A stretch of 64,000 bases of DNA. Source: Puniceicoccaceae bacterium K14. Its GTDB lineage: Bacteria > Verrucomicrobiota > Verrucomicrobiia > Opitutales > Opitutaceae. A program made the position numbers and the translations under genes. The notes beneath the pieces are model-generated. The model saw only the letters and a program-made list of their open reading frames with translations. It made no database searches and was not told the DNA's origin. The stretch is from contig JAKYXN010000017.1 of assembly GCA_022538095.1 (NCBI GenBank), positions 21,713-85,712 on the forward strand, given 5' to 3'. Of this stretch, positions 29,506-40,085 are shown piece by piece. The number at the start of each line of letters is the position of its first letter. Position 1 is the first letter of the stretch.

Positions 29506-32265
29506 ATGCGTGAACCTTCTTTCCGACCCCTATTTCTCTGTTTAGTACTCGCACTCGTGTTTCCAGCGTTGCCATTATGTGGGGAACTGATGAGGGAGGG
29601 GGACGCATCAGCGTTGGATTTGTATCAGGAGGCTTTGGACGAATTAAGTGGTTCGGAAGATAAGGATCCTGATAGGCAGGAAGCGATTCTTTTGCTGAAA
29701 GAGGCGGTCGAAATTGGCTATGCTCCGGCAATGAACCTACTCGGGAATTTGTATTTGGAAAGAGGTGCCTTGTTCCCAAGTCCGAGGAAGGCGAATAGAT
29801 TGTTTCAGCAGGCATCCGAGCTTAATGACCCAATCGCGAGTTTTAACTTAGCCTATTCCTATCGCCATGGAAGAGGTGTGAAAACAGATTTCAAGAAAGC
29901 GGAAGAGTTGTTCATTGGAGTAGTCGAACCTACCGTACCTCATGCGATCGAACCAGAGCACTTCGATACCTACAGAGTGACAAGGAGTTCTGCTTATTAC
30001 AATCTTGCAGGCCTCTATGACTCGGAGAATGTAATTGAAAAAGATAAAAAAAAGGCGATTGCCTTTGCAAAAGAAGCCGAGGAATTGGGGCACGCGACGG
30101 CAGCAATGTACTTAGCTGTAAATTACGCGATTGGTGATGAGATCGAGAAAAATCTAGAATTAGCGAATCATTACTTGGAGCGTTATAATCTGTACGCGCA
30201 GAATGACTACAGGCTGTCATTTTCGAATACGTTCTTCTTGGGGATGGATCAGGACTTGGACCACCTTGTGGAAAATCTAGCGACAGAAATTGCGAATGAT
30301 TTGGACGAGCGATTAGTGGATGCCCAGGTGTCCTTTGGTATATCATTGCTAAAAGAAGGAGAAGACTATGATCCAGAAAATGGATTCCGTTGGTTAAGCA
30401 TGGCGGAAGAAAAGAGCGAAGTTGCTCAGTTGCGTCTAGCTCGGCTTTATTTTCGCGGTGAAGGCGTGGCTGAGGATCGCGTCAAAGCCCGCAAACTGCT
30501 AGAAGATTTGGGAAGCCGATTTTCCGTCGGAGCTTACAATCTGGGGGTGATGCGATTTCATGGATATGGTGGAGAGCAGGACGAGGTCACTGCCAAGTCA
30601 TCTTTGCAGCTTGCCGCGGAGAAGGGACTTTATGTAGCTTCACGTTATCTTCGCGATGGTGGAGAGCTTGAGTTTTTCTCTTACGACGAATGTTTGCAGC
30701 AAGCAGAGACCGCTGCTCGCGCAGAAGATCCCGATGCTATTTATAGCATGGGATATCGCCATTACTACGGATTTGGAGTTGATCAGGACCGAGAGAAGTC
30801 CCGAGAACTGTTACGAGTTGCTGCGGAAGGGGAAGTCGCGGCAGCCCAATATATGCTAGGAACACGGTTTTCTGGGATCTTGGACGATCTTTATACTAAG
30901 AACTGGGTCAATGCGGCAGCTAATCAAGGATATCTTCCGGCTATCAATTTTAAGGCGGAAATGCATGCCGGCGGACGGTATTATAGGAAAGATATCGCAG
31001 AAGCCGTGAGGCTCTATCGTGAGTGTGTCGCAGCAGGTTACCCAAAATCTATGAGAAACTTGGGTATGCTTTATCGAAAGGGAGAAGGCCTTCTCAAAGA
31101 CTACGAGAAGTCTCTTAAATTACTAAATGATGCAGCGGAGCTTGGTGATCCGCTCGCTATGTTGGATATCGGTGAAGCCTATCTAAATGGGTATGGTGTG
31201 GACGTTGACTTGATTGTTGCCCGGGATTGGATGTTGAAGTCTAGCCAATCGGGTTCAATCAGAGCCTATTTTGAATTAGGCAAATTGTACGAAAGCGGTT
31301 TGAATGGAGAGCCCGAATGGGGACGAGCGGTAGAGAATTACCGCGAAGCCAGCGATTATTTACACATCGGAGCTATGTTGGCCATGGGGCAGTGTTATGA
31401 AAATGGCTTTGGGGTAGAGAAGAGTCGGATTCAGGCATTAGACTTCTATGGAAAGGCTGCCTACTTTGGAAACAGCAATGATGCTCGCTACAGAATTGCG
31501 GTTTTAAACTCCGACCCCGATTGGACGAACGCTGATATCGCAATGGCCCTACAGAGCTTCAGAAGCTTGGAATATTACACTTATATTCCCGCTGTTTATC
31601 AGCTCGGCTTACTCAACTTGAAGGGACATGGTTTGAAGCAAAACGATCGCAAGGCGTATTTAAAATTTAAGAGAGTCGCGAGTTACTCTGAAGCATTTTT
31701 GGAAATGAAAATAGGAGGACGTTTTGACGATGGGGATGACGACTTTGTGGCTCCCAACCGCGACGGAATGAGCGAAATTCAAAGCGACGAACTCGACCGT
31801 GTTTCAAGCGAATCGTCTTATCAGTTGGGCTTGCTTTGCCTGCAGAGTTCTCATCGCAAGGTTAGAGACCCGGCGGAAGGACTGCTATGGCTCGAAGCCG
31901 CAGCGAGGCAAAACCATAAAGCAGCAACTGCAGAATTGGCTAACCAGTATCGAGAGAATGATTTGCTGAGAGGGCAGACAAAAAATGCGGATAAATGGAT
32001 TCGCAAAGCAGCTGAGTCGGGAGATCCTGTGTCGCAATACGAACTGGCAAAAAATTACTTCGAGCAAGGTCGCTTCGATGAGGGGAAAAATGAAGCTGTC
32101 AATTTTCTCAAGAATGCAGCTAGCAATGGTTACGAACCAGCCAAGCAACTCCTTGTAGAGCAAGGAATTTCGTTTGAGGAAAAAGAAGGCGAATCGAACC
32201 CTCGGGAAAGCAATGAAGAAGAGCGAGAGTGGGATGACGAGATATTGGACCTGAATATCAGTTAA
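29506..32265 (+). CDS. large secreted Sel1-repeat protein
   Basis: This 919-residue protein has a signal peptide (hydrophobic LFLCLVLALVFPALPLCG, residues about 8-25). More than a dozen Sel1-like repeats follow, with the pattern A..LG..Y..G.GV..D..KA...+..AA (for example AMLDIGEAYLNGYGVDVD). Sel1 repeats form alpha-solenoids used as protein-binding scaffolds. The acidic C-terminal tail (EERE, DDEILDL) is not repetitive. The partner is unknown. The gene is monocistronic, just upstream of the tRNA-Ser that hosts the island. Confidence 0.88.
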   Translation: MREPSFRPLFLCLVLALVFPALPLCGELMREGDASALDLYQEALDELSGSEDKDPDRQEAILLLKEAVEIGYAPAMNLLGNLYLERGALFPSPRKANRLFQQASELNDPIASFNLAYSYRHGRGVKTDFKKAEELFIGVVEPTVPHAIEPEHFDTYRVTRSSAYYNLAGLYDSENVIEKDKKKAIAFAKEAEELGHATAAMYLAVNYAIGDEIEKNLELANHYLERYNLYAQNDYRLSFSNTFFLGMDQDLDHLVENLATEIANDLDERLVDAQVSFGISLLKEGEDYDPENGFRWLSMAEEKSEVAQLRLARLYFRGEGVAEDRVKARKLLEDLGSRFSVGAYNLGVMRFHGYGGEQDEVTAKSSLQLAAEKGLYVASRYLRDGGELEFFSYDECLQQAETAARAEDPDAIYSMGYRHYYGFGVDQDREKSRELLRVAAEGEVAAAQYMLGTRFSGILDDLYTKNWVNAAANQGYLPAINFKAEMHAGGRYYRKDIAEAVRLYRECVAAGYPKSMRNLGMLYRKGEGLLKDYEKSLKLLNDAAELGDPLAMLDIGEAYLNGYGVDVDLIVARDWMLKSSQSGSIRAYFELGKLYESGLNGEPEWGRAVENYREASDYLHIGAMLAMGQCYENGFGVEKSRIQALDFYGKAAYFGNSNDARYRIAVLNSDPDWTNADIAMALQSFRSLEYYTYIPAVYQLGLLNLKGHGLKQNDRKAYLKFKRVASYSEAFLEMKIGGRFDDGDDDFVAPNRDGMSEIQSDELDRVSSESSYQLGLLCLQSSHRKVRDPAEGLLWLEAAARQNHKAATAELANQYRENDLLRGQTKNADKWIRKAAESGDPVSQYELAKNYFEQGRFDEGKNEAVNFLKNAASNGYEPAKQLLVEQGISFEEKEGESNPRESNEEEREWDDEILDLNIS

Positions 32266-32427
32266 TCGCTCATTTAGAGGTTATTCGTCGTAAGTTTTGA
32301 TATTTGCGAAACTGTTTATTGACATTGGGTAAAGGGTTCGTATCCGTTTTGCCTTCGACTTTTGGAGAGCCTAGCTAGGGGATGCAAAATTCGGAAATCG
32401 CAAGGGAAGCTTGTACTGCAAGCAATC

Positions 32428-33783
<1,356 letters not shown>

Positions 33784-33804
33784 GATCGTTATGACTCAGC
33801 TTGT

Positions 33805-33996
33805 TTATCGCCCCGCCCGTAGTCGAGTCATATACTCATCTAAATCGCTTTGATAAAAACGGGTTGCCCCACCTGCTTTAACGGGGCGTGGAAAATCGCC
33901 TTTGGCAATCAGGCGATAGACAGCCCGGACAGATAAACCAAGCCGCGAGGCAACATATTTAATAGAGATAAGACGGTCTTCTTGTACGGCATTCAT
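33805..33996 (-). CDS. excisionase / AlpA-like HTH protein
   Basis: This 63-residue protein has a MerR/AlpA winged HTH: LISIKYVASRLGLSVRAVYR, then LIAKGDFPRPVKAGGATRF. Such proteins bind near att sites and set the direction of integrase action or activate it. It lies 21 bases upstream of the integrase start on the same strand, the usual xis-int arrangement. Confidence 0.85.
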   Translation of the reverse strand: MNAVQEDRLISIKYVASRLGLSVRAVYRLIAKGDFPRPVKAGGATRFYQSDLDEYMTRLRAGR

Positions 33997-34337
33997 TGTA
34001 TCCTTTTGTTGGTGATTAAATCGGCTGTCCCCGCATGAAAAAAGCGGTCAGCACAAGAGAATACGAGCCAGCTCATTCCCGCATCCGGCACAAAAGAAAA
34101 CAGCCATCAAAAAGAAAAGTGAACCACTGGTTGCTAGATTAAAATCGGCCACACAATAGTAACTACAAAGTAGGTATGGATTTAGCGTAAAACGGCGGTA
34201 ATAAAGAAGAAACTCTAGGTTGTCACACCAGATATCAGATAACCCTAAGTAGTACGACAAACAAAATATATTATCAAGATTGTTTGGAAAGTTTTTGTAT
34301 GTAGAAATCAATACAAACAAATTTAGTGGATGAAGCG
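33997..34337. other. AT-rich regulatory interval between xis and cargo
   Basis: No gene is supported. The stretch should contain the leftward xis-int promoter and the rightward cargo promoter. A short CCGC/GCGG hairpin lies near 34030-34050. Confidence 0.5.
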
Positions 34338-34517
34338 ATGAACAAGAAAAAAGTCATGATTATAACGGGAGCAGCAATCACGCTTTTGGCTGTCGCAGGT
34401 AGCTCCTATGCCTATATTCAATATCGGGCTGGGTACAACAAAGGCGGTGATATCAGTGGAAGCTCTGGCGGATGTTGCCAAAATATGACCGAACAAATCA
34501 GAAAAAGGACGGAATGA
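34338..34517 (+). CDS. short membrane-anchored peptide ahead of the RTX protease
   Basis: From the ATG at 34338 the 59-residue product has a basic start (MNKKK) and a hydrophobic helix (VMIITGAAITLLAVAGSSYAY). A Gly/Ser-rich stretch with a Cys pair (SSGGCCQN) and a polar end follow. A GTG four codons earlier is an alternative start. Its TGA abuts the ATG of the RTX gene directly, so translation is coupled. Its role is unknown, and an anchor, chaperone or small inhibitor for the protease can be imagined. No family is recognised. Confidence 0.55.
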   Translation: MNKKKVMIITGAAITLLAVAGSSYAYIQYRAGYNKGGDISGSSGGCCQNMTEQIRKRTE

Positions 34518-37500
34518 ATGACCATTGACGTATCAGATATAAAATCAGCCAAAAATCTAATAACGGAAGGCGATGTCACCTTTGGTGGAGGATACTACAG
34601 TTTCTATTATTATTTCCTCTCAAGCAATTCAGAATTGTCATCCGCAAATGGCTACGACATTATTACATCAGGCGAAGACCCCCTAGACAAAAGCCTGCAA
34701 AGCATCGAATACGGCACGTTTTCCTCAACGAATTCGACTCAGCAAACCGCTGTAGACTATGTTTTGGGTAACAATAGCAATTCGTATTCCGTTCTTTTCA
34801 CAGACGTTGTGGACAACATTCAATTTCAGACAGGAACGGCCAGCACCGCACAAATCAATATAGGTCAAGTCGAATGGGACAGCGACGGCGACGGACCTAA
34901 CGATTCCGAAGACGAAAACGTAGGTGGCTACGTCAAGAATAGCTATAACCCTTCGGAGAGCGGCCCAGCCGATCCTAACTACGATTACAGCCTGACTTAC
35001 AGTTCGGATAGTCACGGCGATCTATGGCTCAACAGCAATTATGCTCTGGGCTGGGCGACGAACTCTCTCGGCAGCCTTCAATTCTATACAATCTTGCATG
35101 AGCTTGGCCACACGATGGGACTAAAGCATCCTTCCGGCTCTTTGCACGCCCCAAAATTCACCGTAATGGCAGACGAATTTATGCCGGGCATGCTTGATGG
35201 TTCGGACTACTTGGCATCATACGGATTGCAGCTCTACGATATCGCTTCCCTTCAAGATATTTATGGTAGTAGAAATTACGATACTCGGGATACGAATACG
35301 ATTTACAGCAAGCTAGGAGCGTTCGCGAGCACCGCTACAAACAACGCCTTTATCTATACGATTTGGGATGGTGATGGCACGGACGCCATTCACGCAACTG
35401 ATTATACGGATGCGGTGAAAATTGACCTCAGACAAGGGGCTTTCAGCTCAATCGGGAAGTCTGTTGACGGCAGCTTTGCGGCAGATCGTGACGGTGATGG
35501 AAGCAATGAAACCGGACTGGCTAAGGACAATGTTGCGATTGCCTTCCATACGATCATTGAGAATGCAACGGGAACGAATGATACGTCCGCAGGTGATATC
35601 CTAGTTGGAAACGCTTGGGATAATATCCTTCGTGGACTGGATGGTAACGACAAGCTCTATGGTGATGGCGTTGTTTACGATAATGATGCTGGCTATGGCA
35701 CCGGGGCCGGAGAGCATGATTCATCACACAACCCAACATCCGGTCCGGCTTCCAATAACAGCGGTGCCGACACCCTTTATGGCGGTGATGGTGATGATGA
35801 GCTTCACGGCGGAGCTGGCGACGACTTGCTCGACGGTGGGAGCGGTGCAGATACATTTGTATTTAATCCGGGAGACGGCAACGACACTGTAACTGACGAT
35901 TGGGCGGTTGATAGCACCATAGCATTTGGCCCCGGAATATCATGGGCTGATTTGGCTTTTCTGGATGTTGGCAACGACTTGAAAATTGAATATGGAACGA
36001 ATGACAGCATTACCCTAAAGGATTACTACGACCAAACTGGTGCATTGTCCGAAAACATCGCTTTTGATAATGGAGATCAGGCGACAATATGGACGAACTC
36101 AGCGACGAATGTTTCCGGCAACACCACTTCAGATTTTGTAGTTGGAAATAGCCTAAACAACCTGATCAGGGCCTATGGTGGAGATGATACGATATTTGCA
36201 GGTATTGGCGATGATAGTATCCTTGGCGGTGCTGGTGCGGATACCATCTATGCAGGAGCGGGAAACGACTTCATTAATACCGTAGCAACGATCTATGAAA
36301 ACGATTACCTTGGATCGGGCAATGACGATGACTACGTTGATGGCGGCGACGGTGACGACATCATCGGTGTGAACCCCGGAAACAACACTGTTTTTGGAGG
36401 CAACGGAAATGATGATGTGGATACATTTGGGGGCGGCACATATGATCTAGGTGCAGGAAATGATCACATCACCTTCTTTGCTCAAGCAACTGCGACAGTT
36501 GACCTTGGCTCAGGCGACGATACGATTGTTATCAGACAAAACAACACGGGGATGGATTATACGATTACAGATGATTCCGGGAATGATCGTTACAGCGTGC
36601 AATCGGGAAACATTTATATTGATGACCAAGCGGGCGATGACACCTATTTTCTCTCTAGCTCAAACAAAACCCCAGATATTTTAGAAATAACAGACCGATC
36701 CGGCATCGATACGCTCCTAACAAACGATTTTAACCTCAACGAGTTCAATTCGATAACTCAGGTTGGACAGGACATGGAAATCGATATTGCCGGAAATACT
36801 TATACCATCAAAGATTATTATTCGGGGTCTCAGTATCAGATTGAGAAAATTGATTTCAAAGATACGGGTGCGTTTGACTTAGAATACCTGATTGATCCAA
36901 CGGGTTTTATCTTCGGATCAAATTCAAACGACAGCAACCTGCAAGGAACTGCCGGAGGAGAGAGAATTTATGGCTTTAATGGCTCAGATACCATTTACGG
37001 CAATGGCGGTGACGATGAGTTGTTTGGCGGTATAAGCGACGATACCCTGCTTGGTGGTTCAGGCTCAGATATCCTAGATGGAGAAGACGGCGAAGATACT
37101 GCTTCGTGGGCGGGTTTTGGCAACGCCATCGAAGCTAACCTGAACAATGGCGGTGTTGATGAGGACAATGACGGTATTCTTGATGAGGATACGCTGATCA
37201 ACATCGAGAACCTCGTTGGCTCAGATTACGATGATACGCTTCGCGGCGACGCAAACGCTAACAAGCTCTGGGGCGGTGATGGTGCTGATGAAATCAGAGC
37301 TGGCGATGGAGTCGATGAAGTTCATGGCGAGGCTGGAGATGACAACATCTACGCTCAAGGCGGCAACGACACGGTTCATGGCGGTGCGGGTGACGATACT
37401 ATTCGTGGCGAGGCTGGAGATGATACCCTCCATGGTGGTGATGACGATGACGACATCTTTGGTGGCGATGGTGACGATACGCTCTATGGCGACGATGGCT

Positions 37501-38027
37501 GGGATGTGCTGGAAGCCAACGATGGAGATGACATTCTCTATGGCGGTGACGGTAAGGACACGCTACGCGGCTTTAATGACAACGACACGCTTTATGGCGA
37601 AGGCGGTAATGACAATCTCGTTGGCGGCAATGGTGACGACATCCTTTATGGAGGCGATGGAAACGATAAGCTCTGGGGCGAAGCCGGAGCTGATACGTTC
37701 CAGATGATTTCACAGGCGACCACCTTCAACGGCAATGTTGATTGGATCATGGATTTCTCATTGACCGATAATGATGTGATTGAGTTTCAGGATGTGCTGG
37801 ATGGCTTTGTCGAGGGTACAAGCGATATCACCGATTACGTCCAGATGATCGATGGTGGAAGCTTTACGGCTCTTAGAGTGGACCGTGATGGCAGCACCTC
37901 AACACACAGCGATGAGTTCGTTATCCGCGTTCAGGGCTTGAGCATGACCGACTTCAACAACGCCGGAATCTACGATGCTGGCGATTTGAAGGGCGGTGAG
38001 TATCTGACTGTGACGAATGGGGGGTAG
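34518..38027 (+). CDS. serralysin-like RTX metalloprotease
   Basis: This 1169-residue protein has an M10B-type zinc site HELGHTMGLKH at residues 194-204. A segment like the serralysin pre-RTX region (LQLYDIASLQDIYG) and two large blocks of nonapeptide GGxGxDxLx calcium-binding repeats follow (about residues 375-460 and 820-1065). An M10B-like C-terminal part (ADTFQMIS.., IMDFSLTDNDVIEF) completes it. There is no Sec signal, as expected for type I secretion substrates, but no ABC/HlyD/TolC genes lie in the island, so it depends on a host exporter. Dockerin-like DSDGDGPND and DRDGDGSNE loops also occur. Confidence 0.88.
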   Translation: MTIDVSDIKSAKNLITEGDVTFGGGYYSFYYYFLSSNSELSSANGYDIITSGEDPLDKSLQSIEYGTFSSTNSTQQTAVDYVLGNNSNSYSVLFTDVVDNIQFQTGTASTAQINIGQVEWDSDGDGPNDSEDENVGGYVKNSYNPSESGPADPNYDYSLTYSSDSHGDLWLNSNYALGWATNSLGSLQFYTILHELGHTMGLKHPSGSLHAPKFTVMADEFMPGMLDGSDYLASYGLQLYDIASLQDIYGSRNYDTRDTNTIYSKLGAFASTATNNAFIYTIWDGDGTDAIHATDYTDAVKIDLRQGAFSSIGKSVDGSFAADRDGDGSNETGLAKDNVAIAFHTIIENATGTNDTSAGDILVGNAWDNILRGLDGNDKLYGDGVVYDNDAGYGTGAGEHDSSHNPTSGPASNNSGADTLYGGDGDDELHGGAGDDLLDGGSGADTFVFNPGDGNDTVTDDWAVDSTIAFGPGISWADLAFLDVGNDLKIEYGTNDSITLKDYYDQTGALSENIAFDNGDQATIWTNSATNVSGNTTSDFVVGNSLNNLIRAYGGDDTIFAGIGDDSILGGAGADTIYAGAGNDFINTVATIYENDYLGSGNDDDYVDGGDGDDIIGVNPGNNTVFGGNGNDDVDTFGGGTYDLGAGNDHITFFAQATATVDLGSGDDTIVIRQNNTGMDYTITDDSGNDRYSVQSGNIYIDDQAGDDTYFLSSSNKTPDILEITDRSGIDTLLTNDFNLNEFNSITQVGQDMEIDIAGNTYTIKDYYSGSQYQIEKIDFKDTGAFDLEYLIDPTGFIFGSNSNDSNLQGTAGGERIYGFNGSDTIYGNGGDDELFGGISDDTLLGGSGSDILDGEDGEDTASWAGFGNAIEANLNNGGVDEDNDGILDEDTLINIENLVGSDYDDTLRGDANANKLWGGDGADEIRAGDGVDEVHGEAGDDNIYAQGGNDTVHGGAGDDTIRGEAGDDTLHGGDDDDDIFGGDGDDTLYGDDGWDVLEANDGDDILYGGDGKDTLRGFNDNDTLYGEGGNDNLVGGNGDDILYGGDGNDKLWGEAGADTFQMISQATTFNGNVDWIMDFSLTDNDVIEFQDVLDGFVEGTSDITDYVQMIDGGSFTALRVDRDGSTSTHSDEFVIRVQGLSMTDFNNAGIYDAGDLKGGEYLTVTNGG

Positions 38028-38113
38028 AGCTGAGTCGGCAATTTGAAATTTGGACACTCGCATTTTTTCCCATGCCTGGCATAGTTCAGATGAAATTGGA
38101 AAACTAGAGACAA

Positions 38114-39652
38114 ATGACCTTAACAAGAGACTCAATAAAATGGGCAATTGATTTTGTTGCTGATCATTCCGATGGCGACTTATTCCCGAAGATCAAAGAA
38201 ATTGAAGCGATAAGTGCTATGACGGATTTTTTTATAAATTCTGTCGAAAACAAGGATCTATCGAGTTTCGCACCAAAACCAAACAGACGATTTATCGTTC
38301 CGAAGGATGAAAAGTCTTATAGGCAAGCTACGCAACTGCACCCTCAGGACTCACTCTTGCTTTCAGCACTTGTGTATCAGTACGGAGAACAGATAGAGAA
38401 GCGAAGGCTTAAAAAAGACCAAATTTATAGCTATAGGTTTTCTCCCACTTCTAAAGATGGGTTGTATTGTAATAATACTTCATGGAGTGAATTCTGGAAC
38501 AAGGCTGATTTGCTAGCTCAACAATGCGATACTATTCTCTATGCTGATATCGCTGATTTCTACAATCAGATTTACCATCACACTGTAGAAAATCAACTCA
38601 TAGAATCCGGACTGCCTAATCAAGCTATCAAGTGGATTATTTCTCTTCTTGAATCAACGACGGTTGGAGTGTCTCGCGGTATCCCCATTGGCCCCCATGC
38701 CATTCACTTAATTGCGGAAGCAACTTTAATACCCGTTGACAATAGCCTTATGGCAAGCGGGCTAAATTTCATCCGATATGCAGATGACATCATAGTTTTT
38801 TGTTCATCCGAAAAAGATGCAAAAAAGTCGCTATCCTTAATGGCTACAACCCTAGACAGGCAGCAGCGATTGATGCTCCAAAGGCATAAGACGGAAATTT
38901 ACCAACCGAACGATTTTCGGGTGGTTTGTAAAGGCATGATCGATGATCGACCAATTGATAGAAATGAGGAAAAACTACTTTCAGTAATTCAAAAATATAC
39001 AAAAGGAAATCCATATGAAACCATTTCCTACAAGGCGATATCATCAAAAGACTGGAACCTATTTACAGAGAAAATAACAAGTAAGATAATCGACGAATAT
39101 CTCAGCAAGAAAAACGTAGATTACATACGCTTGCGTTGGTTCTACAGAAGGCTAACGCAAGTTGGACATCCCGGAGCACTTACAATTTCACTAGAGAGAC
39201 TGGAGCAGTTAAGCCCATGTCTAGCAAATGTGTGTACATATATCGCTTCTCTGCAGAACATAAGCAATGAAGACTGGAAAACAATAGGCTCGAAACTTCT
39301 AGGGCTCCTCGATGAAGAAGAAATCAAGGAAAATGAGTTTTTTAGATTATCGATTCTTAGCCTGTTTACACGAAATCCTTATATAAATCATTTCTCAAAG
39401 CTCGCAAAAGCATTCTCTCAATCTGATTCGTTTGCCAGAAGAGAAATTTTACTATCAGCATATGAAAATGGGGCCGTCGATTGGATAAGAGAACACAAGG
39501 AGTCTTGCGAAAATATGGACCCATGGCAAAGGATGGCTCTAATATATTGTTCATCTAAATTCCCAAAAGATGAACGAAAGTTTTTTATCAATAGGTTTAA
39601 GTTTTCGGGCCCCTTTGAAGAGACTCTAGCTAAATGGGCAAAAACTCTATAA
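38114..39652 (+). CDS. Abi/UG-type reverse transcriptase (candidate phage defence)
   Basis: This 512-residue protein has an RT domain at about residues 60-320: motif A DIADFYNQIYHH (D145, D148), motif B-like SRGIPIGPHA and the catalytic YADD box at residues 222-225. The remaining 190 residues are helical with HEAT-like spacing and have no maturase/HNH domain. This architecture, with no adjacent msr/msd RNA, fits the unknown-group/abortive-infection RTs rather than group II introns or retrons. It is 86 bp downstream of the RTX gene, and a hairpin follows. Function as defence is inferred from family. Confidence 0.85.
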   Translation: MTLTRDSIKWAIDFVADHSDGDLFPKIKEIEAISAMTDFFINSVENKDLSSFAPKPNRRFIVPKDEKSYRQATQLHPQDSLLLSALVYQYGEQIEKRRLKKDQIYSYRFSPTSKDGLYCNNTSWSEFWNKADLLAQQCDTILYADIADFYNQIYHHTVENQLIESGLPNQAIKWIISLLESTTVGVSRGIPIGPHAIHLIAEATLIPVDNSLMASGLNFIRYADDIIVFCSSEKDAKKSLSLMATTLDRQQRLMLQRHKTEIYQPNDFRVVCKGMIDDRPIDRNEEKLLSVIQKYTKGNPYETISYKAISSKDWNLFTEKITSKIIDEYLSKKNVDYIRLRWFYRRLTQVGHPGALTISLERLEQLSPCLANVCTYIASLQNISNEDWKTIGSKLLGLLDEEEIKENEFFRLSILSLFTRNPYINHFSKLAKAFSQSDSFARREILLSAYENGAVDWIREHKESCENMDPWQRMALIYCSSKFPKDERKFFINRFKFSGPFEETLAKWAKTL

Positions 39653-39656
39653 AAAA

Positions 39657-39686
39657 GCCGCGAAGGATTTATCCCTCGCAGCCTTT
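39657..39686. terminator. bidirectional hairpin terminator after the RT gene
   Basis: A 10-bp stem with two mismatches (GCCGCGAAGG / CCCTCGCAGC) surrounds ATTTAT, with an A6 run before and T4 after. It lies between the convergent RT gene and the 39708 gene. Confidence 0.65.
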
Positions 39687-39707
39687 TGAATTTAGACTGT
39701 GAATTAA

Positions 39708-40085
39708 TTAGCGGCCTCGACCTTTGCTCTTGGTTTGGCGTGGCTCCCTCTGAGGGGCGACATCATAGCCATTTTCACGCAATTCATCGTAGTGAGCATC
39801 AAGGTAATCTCTTGGAGAAATATCGAATTCCTGCGTAAAACGGGCTTCGATCTGGCTTTTGACGGCAATTATTGAAAGACCTTTTGCAGCAGCGTAACCC
39901 GCTGAAATATCGTACATCTGATCTTTGTACTTTCCGTTTTCATCAATGCCTGATTTTACGCGGTGAATTAAACTCTGAAAAGCATGTTCACTCATCATTT
40001 CATCATGTCCGGCCAGTCCATTACCATTCTGGGTAGCTCCGTTTGATTTGCCATTGGGCTTTGCTGTTTCTAGTTTTGTATCCAT
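39708..40085 (-). CDS. small hydrophilic protein with basic tail
   Basis: This 125-residue protein has a low-complexity Asn/Gly start (GKSNGATQNGNG) and a compact helical middle (EHAFQSLIHRVKSG to DYLDAHYDELRENG). The C-terminus is Arg/Lys-rich (QTKSKGRGR). Similar basic RG tails end the relaxase and the products at 50982 and 54245 in this island. I do not recognise the family. A role in the mobilization apparatus is a guess from the shared tail. Confidence 0.6.
   Translation of the reverse strand: MDTKLETAKPNGKSNGATQNGNGLAGHDEMMSEHAFQSLIHRVKSGIDENGKYKDQMYDISAGYAAAKGLSIIAVKSQIEARFTQEFDISPRDYLDAHYDELRENGYDVAPQREPRQTKSKGRGR

Noticed and set aside
34048..34320. A 90-residue minus-strand frame between xis and cargo
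   Set aside because: AT-rich, Cys/Tyr/Leu-biased composition without a domain. The interval is better explained as promoter DNA.
35600..37700. Tandem short repeats resembling a CRISPR or satellite array
   Set aside because: The periodicity is the GGxGxDxxx coding repeat of the RTX protein. Repeats are degenerate and in frame, with no spacers.
38028..39700. Retron (msr-msd RNA plus RT)
   Set aside because: Only 86 bp separates the RT from the upstream gene, without convincing inverted-repeat RNA. The helical C-terminal domain fits Abi/UG RTs better.
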